A stretch of 10,685 nucleotides of DNA, taken from JBFKOL01 sp041628815 (lineage in GTDB: Bacteria > Bacteroidota > Bacteroidia > Chitinophagales > Saprospiraceae). Within the stretch, counting starts at the first letter, position 1. Every line of letters begins with the position of its first letter. The stretch spans positions 1-10,685 of the forward strand of contig JBFKOL010000128.1 of NCBI GenBank assembly GCA_041628815.1. Reading direction: 5' to 3'. The position numbers and the translations under genes were made by a program. The notes under the pieces are model-generated. The model was not told the DNA's origin and did not search any database. It worked only from the letters and a program-made list of their open reading frames with translations. Below are positions 1 through 5,961 of this stretch, in pieces.

Positions 1-612
1 GATAGAGAAAGTATGCAAACGACTCACTTTTCCATCATCGACGAAGGGGGAAACGCCGTTGCTGTGACGACCACCATTAATACGGGTTATGGAAATAAGG
101 TAGTCGTCGGTGGCGCTGGTTTTCTACTCAACAACGAAATGGACGATTTCAGTGCCAAACCAGGCGTCCCGAATTTTTTTGGATTGATCGGAAATGAGGC
201 CAACAGCATTGTTCCTGGCAAGCGGATGCTGAGTTCTATGACACCGACCATAGTTGCTAAAGATGGTAATCTCAAATTGGTCGTAGGAACGCCGGGCGGG
301 TCCACAATCATCACTTCGGTATTCCAGATCATTGTTAATGTTATCGATTTCGGGATGGGTGCTGCGGAGGCAGTCAGCGTCCCGAGATTTCATCACCAGT
401 GGTTGCCCGATCAGGTTTTCTTAGAACCCGAATGCCTTGATTCTATAACGCGGCAGGAATTAAAAGTCATGGGTCATCATTTGATTGACAGGGCGGAATT
501 GACCGGCGGGAGTGGTCATATCGGGCGTGTAGAAGCCATTTTGGCGACAACAGGCGGTCGTCTGGAAATTGCGGCAGATCCTCGCGGCGATGATTCTGCA
601 ATGGGATATTAA
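1..612 (+). CDS. ggt: Gamma-glutamyltransferase, C-terminal part (catalytic small subunit), 5' truncated
   Basis: This enzyme cleaves the gamma-glutamyl bond of glutathione and related compounds, or transfers the glutamyl group to an amino acid; it normally acts in the periplasm or outside the cell. The frame is open from base 1, giving 203 residues before the stop. The precursor self-cleaves before a threonine that becomes the nucleophile. Here that Thr is codon 19-21 (residue 7 of the fragment), in the context ESMQ|TTHFS, matching E. coli ESNQ|TTHYS at Thr391. Other E. coli active-site positions are conserved at the same spacing: Asn411 (fragment N27), Asp433 in NNEMDDF (D49), the Ser462-Ser463 pair in MLSSMTPT (S78-S79), and Gly483-Gly484 in TPGGS (G99-G100). 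About 197 residues follow the cleavage site, against 190 in E. coli. The ATG at 13 is an internal Met, not the start; the large subunit and signal peptide lie outside the window. A membrane-protein gene follows after 9 nt. Confidence 0.96.
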   Translation, partial: DRESMQTTHFSIIDEGGNAVAVTTTINTGYGNKVVVGGAGFLLNNEMDDFSAKPGVPNFFGLIGNEANSIVPGKRMLSSMTPTIVAKDGNLKLVVGTPGGSTIITSVFQIIVNVIDFGMGAAEAVSVPRFHHQWLPDQVFLEPECLDSITRQELKVMGHHLIDRAELTGGSGHIGRVEAILATTGGRLEIAADPRGDDSAMGY

Positions 613-621
613 AAATGTAAT

Positions 622-1029
622 ATGGCAAGAAATGTAATCGCATTTATTACGGGTTTGGTAGTAGGTTTTATCGTTGTAGCCGGTATTGAGATGATCAATT
701 ATGGATTATTCCCGTTGCCTGCAGGTTTGGATCCTTCCGACCGTGAAGGTATGCTCGAGCACGTAAAAACCCTGCCGGCCATGGCCTATGTAATTGTCTT
801 GTTTGCACATATTTCAGGCGCTTTCTTTTCGTCTTTTGTGGCTACGTGGATCGCTGATAGTTCACATAAAAAAATTGCTTTAGGACTGGGTATTTTCATG
901 ATGGCAATGGGTCTTGTCAACATTGTAAGCATACCTCATCCAATGTGGTTCAATATATTGGATCTCGTTATCTATGTTCCTTTTGCGTTGGTCGGCTATT
1001 CCATGGCGCGAAAATTCAGGACTGGCTAA
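622..1029 (+). CDS. Small four-helix integral membrane protein of unknown function
   Basis: I do not recognise a named family. The 135-residue product has four hydrophobic stretches: about residues 4-26, 53-77, 84-104 and 109-128. They are joined by a polar loop at about 35-50 (DPSDREG...EHVKT) and short basic segments (SHKK, ARKFRTG), the latter suggesting that the C-terminus is cytoplasmic. There is no signal peptide beyond the first helix and no catalytic motif that I can see. The ATG lies 9 nt after the ggt stop, so the two are probably co-transcribed; that is the only functional hint and it is weak. The last 14 nt overlap the end of the convergent holA gene. The start is the first ATG after the ggt stop and gives a sensible N-terminal helix, although no clear Shine-Dalgarno site is visible, as is common in Bacteroidota. 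Confidence 0.8.
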   Translation: MARNVIAFITGLVVGFIVVAGIEMINYGLFPLPAGLDPSDREGMLEHVKTLPAMAYVIVLFAHISGAFFSSFVATWIADSSHKKIALGLGIFMMAMGLVNIVSIPHPMWFNILDLVIYVPFALVGYSMARKFRTG

Positions 1030-2038
1030 AAAAGATACGTCCGATCATTTCCTTTAGTAAATCTTCCTGCGTGGTTCGACGGTTGTCTACTCCCTTTACT
1101 CGGGCGTCTGTTTCCTTGAGCAATTCGAATATGTCCTCGAGTTTTTCCAACGAATAATTGGCTGATGCTTGTTTATATTCCTTGACAAAAAAGGCATTCA
1201 CTCTTAGTGTTGAGGCAAGTTGGGGTTCTTTTAGGTGAGGAGATTGTTTAGTGATGTAGACTTTTTGAAAGTATTGAAAAAAGGAAGGCGTTATCATTTG
1301 CATGGGATTGCGTTGTAAGTTGCCCGAAAGATTATCGGCAATAAAGTAAGCACGTGCTATTTCTTTCCTGCCTACAGCATTCAACAATTCGAAAACATTG
1401 AATTCCTTGCTGATACCGATGTACTTTTCTACTTCCGCTGTTCCGATAGTGGCATCCGCTGGCAAGTTGAGCTCAAGTTTGGTCAATTCATTGGTCAGCT
1501 TTTTCAGATCGTTACCTAGGTATTCACACAGTAAATGGTTTGCCTGTGCTGTTATCCTCCTTCCCTGCGAATTGATGTAGGTGTCAAGCCAGGCTCCCAA
1601 TTTATACTCCTTAATTTTTTCGGATACCATAGCGCCGCAATATTGTGATGCCAAGGCTGTCTTCATCCATTTAGATCTGCCATCAATTTTTTTTCCTGGA
1701 TGAGCTATGGTAAGGACCGTGTGGGGAGAGGGGTTTTCCAGGTAAGGCAGTAACTGGTCGATATCTCTCATTTGATGTGCCTCTTTGAGAATTACTAGCT
1801 TCCTGTCTCCCATCATTGGAAACATGCGGGCTGAATCTATGACCTGCCGCGCCAAGACATCACGTCCGTAGATTACGGAAAGGTTGAAATCCCGCTGACC
1901 CTCGTCGATAAGATTTTCTTCCATCCATTTGGTGACTCTTTCTATGAAGAATGGTTCTTCACCATGCAGGATGTATACAGGGAGCAGGATTCCATTTCGG
2001 ATGTCTTTGAATATGTTTTCGGGGTTGTGGTATTCCAT
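1016..2038 (-). CDS. holA: DNA polymerase III subunit delta (clamp-loader subunit)
   Basis: The delta subunit of the replicative clamp loader opens the beta sliding clamp so that it can be placed on DNA. The 340-residue product has the usual length. Family features in order: the N-terminal AAA+-like segment VYILHGEEPFFIE (about 21-33), where delta keeps the fold but has a degenerate P-loop; RMFPMMGDRKLVIL (about 71-84); the lid-region motif LGNDLKKLTNELTKL (174-188), close to the typical GNDL..L..E..KL; and VFELLNAVGRK (215-225) leading into the helical collar. I chose ATG 2038 (MEYHNPENIF...) because family proteins begin a few residues before the equivalent of this point. The frame stays open to an ATG at 2089, but the extra 17 residues look like read-through of non-coding sequence. 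The gene stands alone on this strand, and its 3' end overlaps the convergent membrane-protein gene by 14 nt. Confidence 0.94.
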   Translation of the reverse strand: MEYHNPENIFKDIRNGILLPVYILHGEEPFFIERVTKWMEENLIDEGQRDFNLSVIYGRDVLARQVIDSARMFPMMGDRKLVILKEAHQMRDIDQLLPYLENPSPHTVLTIAHPGKKIDGRSKWMKTALASQYCGAMVSEKIKEYKLGAWLDTYINSQGRRITAQANHLLCEYLGNDLKKLTNELTKLELNLPADATIGTAEVEKYIGISKEFNVFELLNAVGRKEIARAYFIADNLSGNLQRNPMQMITPSFFQYFQKVYITKQSPHLKEPQLASTLRVNAFFVKEYKQASANYSLEKLEDIFELLKETDARVKGVDNRRTTQEDLLKEMIGRIFFSQS

Positions 2039-2507
2039 GATTTGGAATTGGTTTAAGTGGTCTAATATGTTTAATATGTTACCCAGCAACCGATAACCAG
2101 CATTTCATACCACAATGATGCCCGAAGCATCAGCACGGCACGCCTGCTCGAACTTAATGGTTGCAAAAAGTACCTAATTTCGTAGATAACGACGAGAATA
2201 TTTGGCCTTGCGTTTAAGAAGTTGACAAATTTCAAAAACCAAAAAGTTTCTTCTTCAACGGTAAGACTACAGAAAATGAGGATTGGCCCTCTTCAGAGGG
2301 TTTAATTCGTTTAGGACAAGATGTTTTTCACATTTATGGAATATATATTCTTTGGTCGAATAAGGGCAATCTCACGCCTTACTTGTTAAGATTCCGGTAA
2401 GAAATCAGCTAATCTTGTCTTAAAATATCCATTTGATGTTTACATATGGGTAGTCTTTAACGTCTTTGAAGAACACGCAATGTTGCTAACCATTAAATAT
2501 CTGTGCT
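2039..2507. other. Long intergenic region between holA and the beta-barrel gene
   Basis: This 469-bp stretch separates divergent genes and has no intact gene that I can support. At 2075-2185 on the plus strand there is a short frame with rhodanese-like sequence (separate entry). A perfect 6-bp hairpin (2116-2121 with 2127-2132, 5-nt loop) lies inside it. GCAACC at 2086-2091 is complementary to GGTTGC at 2159-2164. A second small hairpin, CCCTC/GAGGG, lies at 2287-2300. Bases 2218-2400 are a stop-free plus-strand frame of 60 codons with no ATG. No exact TAnnTTTG promoter box was found on the plus strand, and no tRNA-like or CRISPR-like structure is visible. Confidence 0.6.
2075..2185 (+). pseudogene. 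Possible relic of a rhodanese-like domain (C-terminal half)
   Basis: Reading this frame between stops gives 36 residues containing SYHNDARSISTARLLELNG followed by CKKYLIS and a stop. This resembles the active-site loop and following helix of rhodanese domains (C-x4-R-S ... A..L...G...vy.L.GG). The arginine (codon 2123-2125) and serine are in place, but the catalytic cysteine position is Tyr (TAC at 2108-2110, one transition from TGC), and the usual GG-containing C-terminal segment is missing because of the TAG at 2183. There is no start codon, and a TAA lies just upstream at 2072. The patch is more GC-rich than the rest of the gap. I infer a decayed fragment. A chance resemblance, or a small structured RNA (the frame contains a perfect hairpin), is possible. 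Confidence 0.3.
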
Positions 2508-3071
2508 ATGAAAAAATTTTCAACCGCCATCTTTCTGCTTTTTGCCTTTTATTGTACTTCTTACGCTCAATCAGAAGAAACCTTGTTCAACAAGAATGGA
2601 GGTATCCGGCTCACGGGCCTTTGGGGAGCTTTCCACCATTCTCTCGCCGATTTTGAAAATGATTTCAACCTTAATTCGGGTGGTTATTTCGCTTTTGAAA
2701 TCAATAAAAACCTGTTGATTGGCTGGGCTGGTTATGATTCGGATTTAACGTCGGAGGGAAGAAATATAGAAATCAGTGGAAATGATTTGCTTCTGGGTTA
2801 TCAGTTCAACAGTCACAAAGTCATCCATCCGGTCTTTTACTTACAGGGTGGCAGCAGTAAATTACAGATTGAAGATACAGGAAGTGACCGTGTATTCGTC
2901 GTGCAGCCCACCATTGGAGCCGAAATGAATATTGCAAGATTTTTCAGATTGGGTATAGATGGGGGTTACAGGTTTTTTAACAACATCGACTTGGACGGTT
3001 ATTCCGATAAAGACTTTTCAGGTCCTATTTTAGGTCTCAGGTTGAAGTTTGGCTGGTCCTGGGGGAGGTAG
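2508..3071 (+). CDS. Small outer-membrane beta-barrel protein, function unknown
   Basis: The 187-residue protein starts with a clear signal peptide: KK, a hydrophobic core to about residue 16, and a likely cut after SYA at residue 20, leaving an N-terminal Gln. The rest is built of alternating amphipathic segments with many Gly and aromatic residues, as expected for a barrel of about eight strands: GGIRLTGLWG (31-40), GGYFAFEIN (58-66), LLIGWAGYDS (69-78), NDLLLGYQF (92-100), VIHPVFYLQGG (105-115), FVVQPTIGAEMNI (130-142), FFRLGIDGGYRFF (145-157) and ILGLRLKFGW (174-183). This fits the porin-family or OprF-N-like barrels common in Bacteroidota, but no specific ligand or activity can be assigned. 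ATG 2508 has an A-rich leader. A strong terminator 70 nt after the stop suggests a single-gene transcript. Confidence 0.8.
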   Translation: MKKFSTAIFLLFAFYCTSYAQSEETLFNKNGGIRLTGLWGAFHHSLADFENDFNLNSGGYFAFEINKNLLIGWAGYDSDLTSEGRNIEISGNDLLLGYQFNSHKVIHPVFYLQGGSSKLQIEDTGSDRVFVVQPTIGAEMNIARFFRLGIDGGYRFFNNIDLDGYSDKDFSGPILGLRLKFGWSWGR

Positions 3072-3140
3072 TGATTGCACCCCAAAGAATTGTACGCTGA
3101 TCATACGATGACCTGGTTTATGTAAAAGATAGTCTTTCGG

Positions 3141-3180
3141 GCGTTCTGTGCTAATTTTGGTGCAGAACGCTTTATTATTA
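3141..3180 (+). terminator. Rho-independent terminator after the beta-barrel gene
   Basis: GCGTTCTG (3141-3148) pairs perfectly with CAGAACGC (3163-3170). The stem can continue inward through wobble and Watson-Crick pairs to about 13 bp with a 4-nt loop (3154-3157). The T-rich run TTTATTATT (3171-3179) follows at once. The position, 70 nt past the beta-barrel stop, fits the end of that transcript. It also sits only 24 nt before the next start codon (GTG 3195), so it could act as a leader attenuator for that gene. Confidence 0.72.
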
Positions 3181-3194
3181 ACCAACCCCGCACA

Positions 3195-4058
3195 GTGATT
3201 CACTCCGCTCAACTTTTCGAAACACTGACTGGCAGTCTTGGTGAGGAGGTTGTCGAAGTACAACAACTTTCATCTGGAATGGGCTCCATCCTGTACCGGA
3301 TAACTTGCCGCAGATCACAGTATTTTGCCAAGGTATCAAATGTTGATTCTGCATTCATCGTGGATGCCGAATATCGAGGATTAAAATTGTTGGGAAGCAC
3401 GGGGTCTGTACATATACCTGCATCATTAAAACTGACAACCCAAGGGTCCATCAAGATCTTGACCATGGAATTCATCCAAAAAGTAAATCCGAGCCATGAG
3501 GGATGGCAAAATCTGGGTGAATCACTCGCCAATCTCCACAGGTATGGATCGGACCATTTCGGCGACGTGGAGGACAATTACTTAGGCGAGCTACCGCAGA
3601 GCAATACCTCTAACCGGGACTGGGCGGCATTTTACAGGGACCAACGCATTCATGCCCAGGTTATGATGGCGAAGAGAAACGGATATTTGGGTATGGATGA
3701 AGTCGCATTGGCTGAAATGATGTATCGGCGGTTTGACGGTTTGTTTAAGCACATAACCCCGTCGCTGATCCACGGAGATTTGTGGAATGGCAATGTCGTT
3801 TTCCGCGAAGCATCTGAGCCAGTGTTGATCGATCCTTCAGCTTACTTTGGAGACCGAGAACTGGATTTAGCCATGAGCCGCCTTTTCGGTGGATTCCCAA
3901 ATACCTTCTACAAAACCTATGAAGCAAATTTTCCTCTGTATCCTGGATGGGAAGAACGCCTACCTTTGTATCAACTTTACTACCTTTTGGTACATCTGAA
4001 TCTTTTCGGAAGAGCTTATTACTCACCGGTGATGAGAATCATATCAAGATACGTATAG
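3195..4058 (+). CDS. Fructosamine/ketosamine-3-kinase family protein
   Basis: Members phosphorylate sugar residues attached to protein amines (fructosamines; bacterial forms often prefer ribulosamines or erythrulosamines). The product then breaks down and frees the amine, giving cytosolic protein repair. The 287-residue length is typical. Visible kinase features: a small N-lobe with YFAKVSN carrying the likely ATP-binding Lys46; DAEYRGLKLL (57-66) with the helix Glu59; the hinge-like LTMEFIQ (89-95); the catalytic loop HGDLWNGN (193-200) with base Asp195 and metal-binding Asn200; LIDPSAYFGDRELDLAM (211-227), where Asp213 is the metal aspartate; and the family-specific tail FGGFP...FYKTYE...PGWEERLPLYQLYYLLVHLNLFG. 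The start is GTG 3195: it supplies the usual N-terminal helix, and the next Met (residue 29) would remove conserved sequence. An intrinsic-terminator-like hairpin lies 24 nt upstream. The gene is convergent with the PAP2 gene, with 43 nt between the stops. Confidence 0.93.
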   Translation: MIHSAQLFETLTGSLGEEVVEVQQLSSGMGSILYRITCRRSQYFAKVSNVDSAFIVDAEYRGLKLLGSTGSVHIPASLKLTTQGSIKILTMEFIQKVNPSHEGWQNLGESLANLHRYGSDHFGDVEDNYLGELPQSNTSNRDWAAFYRDQRIHAQVMMAKRNGYLGMDEVALAEMMYRRFDGLFKHITPSLIHGDLWNGNVVFREASEPVLIDPSAYFGDRELDLAMSRLFGGFPNTFYKTYEANFPLYPGWEERLPLYQLYYLLVHLNLFGRAYYSPVMRIISRYV

Positions 4059-4101
4059 GACAAGAAGAGTGGAGGCTCAAAGCAGATGCATACTACAATA
4101 C

Positions 4102-4911
4102 TTATCGCAAGACCATGGTGACTCCCACACCATGCGCTGTTGGGCCAAGTGTAAACTTGGGTGATCGATGAAGTCTTGGGACGAGCAATCCCATTCCCAT
4201 TCCCAAAGCGTAGCCACCGATGATGTCAGAGGGAAAATGTTTTCCAGCTCTGAATCTACAGTAACCGGTAATGGCGGGTATGACTGCCGCTGCTCCCCAA
4301 ATCCATGGACGGGCTTTGGAATGCGGATGGAGATCCGAAAGAACACGAGCCGATAAAAAGGTCATGGCGGCTGTTATACTCGTATGACCCGATACAAAGG
4401 ATAACCTTGACCCTCCACTGAGTTTATCCGTGAGAGGAATCTCGGGATTATAATTGTAGGGCCGGTATCGTTTCGTGGAGCCTTTAATCATGTTGGTGAT
4501 ACCATCTGTAATCAATACTGCCTCGAGCAACATGACGGCCATAGCGGCCCCTTCTTTCCTGACGGATCTATCGAGATAGGAAATCATCGGCAGCGCAAAG
4601 GAACCATATAACAGATAGTCGCTAAACTGGGCGATACCTGGGGAATATTGCATGGCAGCTCCCCTGTCGAATGCCCAAATATCTTCGACCCTGAGGAGGT
4701 TAAGGTCTTCGATTTCCGGGCCGTCCGAATTGTGCCTTATGACCTGGCCTCCCAGGTAAAGACCAACGGTTCCCAGTACATACGGGTATATGTCTTCGGC
4801 AGATACATTATACATCGATATTGCCGGCTGTTGGCCTCCGGGTTGGCTGCTTACCAGCAAGGGCAGGGTCATGCAGACAAACAAAATGAACCATTTGACA
4901 CTCTTAGTCAT
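4102..4911 (-). CDS. PAP2-superfamily membrane phosphatase
   Basis: PAP2 (type 2 phosphatidic acid phosphatase) proteins remove phosphate from lipids such as phosphatidate, PG-phosphate or undecaprenyl pyrophosphate, facing the periplasm. All three signature blocks are present in the 269-residue protein: KX6RP at K143-P151; SGH at 174-176 (in SFVSGHTS) with the catalytic His176; and RX5HX3D at R219-H225-D229, within CRFRAGKHFPSD. The usual Ser before that Arg is Cys here, and the usual Pro before SGH is Val. The N-terminus MTKSVKWFILFVCMTLPLLV is a signal peptide or first helix; further hydrophobic helices lie around 98-115, 122-140, 178-192, 203-217 and 230-245. I chose ATG 4911, which overlaps the upstream stop as ATGACTAA (8 nt). 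ATG 4935 is also in frame but would add eight polar residues before the signal sequence. The substrate cannot be read from the sequence. Confidence 0.9.
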   Translation of the reverse strand: MTKSVKWFILFVCMTLPLLVSSQPGGQQPAISMYNVSAEDIYPYVLGTVGLYLGGQVIRHNSDGPEIEDLNLLRVEDIWAFDRGAAMQYSPGIAQFSDYLLYGSFALPMISYLDRSVRKEGAAMAVMLLEAVLITDGITNMIKGSTKRYRPYNYNPEIPLTDKLSGGSRLSFVSGHTSITAAMTFLSARVLSDLHPHSKARPWIWGAAAVIPAITGYCRFRAGKHFPSDIIGGYALGMGMGLLVPRLHRSPKFTLGPTAHGVGVTMVLR

Positions 4912-5845
4912 CGGTTTGTCGCGATTCGTAAACATATATTTTTGCTACGAGCCCCTTCCCTTCGTTACCAATGTACAAATTGTTCAGGTCGTCGAAGCAA
5001 ATGGCCTCGGGTTGTCGGTGAAAATCTTCATCAAGTGGGTGTACCCATAACAATTCACCATCTTTGTCTACGACGACAAGCAATTTGCCAATCGACGAAA
5101 GTATATAATAGTTGCCCGAGACAGGATGACATGCAATTCCGGAAGGTGCAAAGCTTTTAGCTCTTTTAAGCAGTCTCTCTTTACCCTTTTTTGAGTAATC
5201 CGAGAAAGAGGGATGCAATCGCATGCCATTCATCAGTGAATCATCACTTAGAGTAAATAAAGGCTCTTCCTGCATCGTTTGCGAATTCAATTGGTAGAGA
5301 TAGAATCCTTTGATGGTTTTATCTTTTTCTAGTTTATCAATGGAGAATCTACCCTTACAGGCGATTACCAGCCCATGAAGTTCTTCCGAAAACGCAATGC
5401 CTTCTGCATCGTTGCCAGATTTCAATTGTGTTTTAATTCGGTCTTTTTTCAATCCCAGAACGTTGTCATACAGATAGATATTGCCATTGGATTTCAGGGT
5501 GAAGATCGTGCCTTGATTCCAGGTAACTCCTTCATAATCTCCATCTTTGCCGAATCCTATTTTTCTGAGGATCTTACCGTCAGACGGTTCGATACAGAAA
5601 AGCATTCCCATTTCATCGTTAACTGCTATCAGTGAATGGTTGAAGGCATCAAATGCCAGGCCGGAAATTTCGGTCAATGATCCTGACAGAGAGAGTACCT
5701 TCTGATGATCATCCAGGTCATAAGGCAAGGAAAATGCGGTAGGTTGTGCCTGCAAAAAAAGCGTTGGTATGGCGAGCGCCAGCAATCCGTACAAAAATTT
5801 TGCGGGCCACGGAATACCCGTAGGCAGGGATGTTTTATGTTCCAT
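4904..5845 (-). CDS. SdiA-regulated-type beta-propeller protein, exported
   Basis: The 313-residue protein matches the SdiA-regulated/YjiK-like family, predicted six-bladed propellers of unknown function found at the bacterial envelope. A hydrophobic segment at about 16-34 (FLYGLLALAIPTLFLQAQ) acts as a signal peptide or N-terminal anchor. Propeller-blade motifs follow: SLTEISGLAFD (56-66), DGDYEGVTW (101-109), GNDAEGIAF (144-152), FAPSGIACHPVSGNYYILSS (232-251) and RQPEAICFDDLNNLYIGNEG (277-296), each placing an acidic or Gly-rich turn before a hydrophobic strand as in the family. I preferred ATG 5845; an in-frame ATG at 5869 would add eight residues. The stop overlaps the start of the downstream PAP2 gene by 8 nt, so the two are probably translated as a coupled pair. 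The family name reflects regulation of a homologue by SdiA; no SdiA control is implied here. Confidence 0.85.
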   Translation of the reverse strand: MEHKTSLPTGIPWPAKFLYGLLALAIPTLFLQAQPTAFSLPYDLDDHQKVLSLSGSLTEISGLAFDAFNHSLIAVNDEMGMLFCIEPSDGKILRKIGFGKDGDYEGVTWNQGTIFTLKSNGNIYLYDNVLGLKKDRIKTQLKSGNDAEGIAFSEELHGLVIACKGRFSIDKLEKDKTIKGFYLYQLNSQTMQEEPLFTLSDDSLMNGMRLHPSFSDYSKKGKERLLKRAKSFAPSGIACHPVSGNYYILSSIGKLLVVVDKDGELLWVHPLDEDFHRQPEAICFDDLNNLYIGNEGKGLVAKIYVYESRQTDD

Positions 5846-5961
5846 GGTAAAAAGAGAACGAAGATCCATTAACGTGCGTCCTAATCTGTGGGATGGTGAT
5901 TAAATATATCAAAATTTAACATACATTGCGTATCTTTCTACGTTTAAAGAAAGCCCAGCCT

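Noticed and set aside
1..15. ATG 13 as the start of a short secreted hydrolase
   Set aside because: The frame is open to base 1, and the ATG lies two codons before the autoprocessing Thr of gamma-glutamyltransferase, so it is internal.
2086..2164. A tRNA suggested by a roughly 79-nt segment closed by GCAACC/GGTTGC
   Set aside because: There is no T-arm with TTCGA before the 3' acceptor strand, no proper D-arm, and no anticodon stem at the right place.
2287..2300. CCCTC/GAGGG hairpin as a terminator
   Set aside because: The stem is only 5 bp, the following sequence TTTAATTC is a poor T-run, and no gene ends upstream on the plus strand.
4186..4206. Short tandem CCCATT-like repeat
   Set aside because: It is the coding sequence for a Gly-Met-Gly-Met segment in a PAP2 transmembrane helix, not a separate repeat element.
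4648..5160. A 170-codon plus-strand frame opposite the propeller/PAP2 genes
   Set aside because: It is antisense to two well-supported minus-strand genes and has no recognisable protein features.
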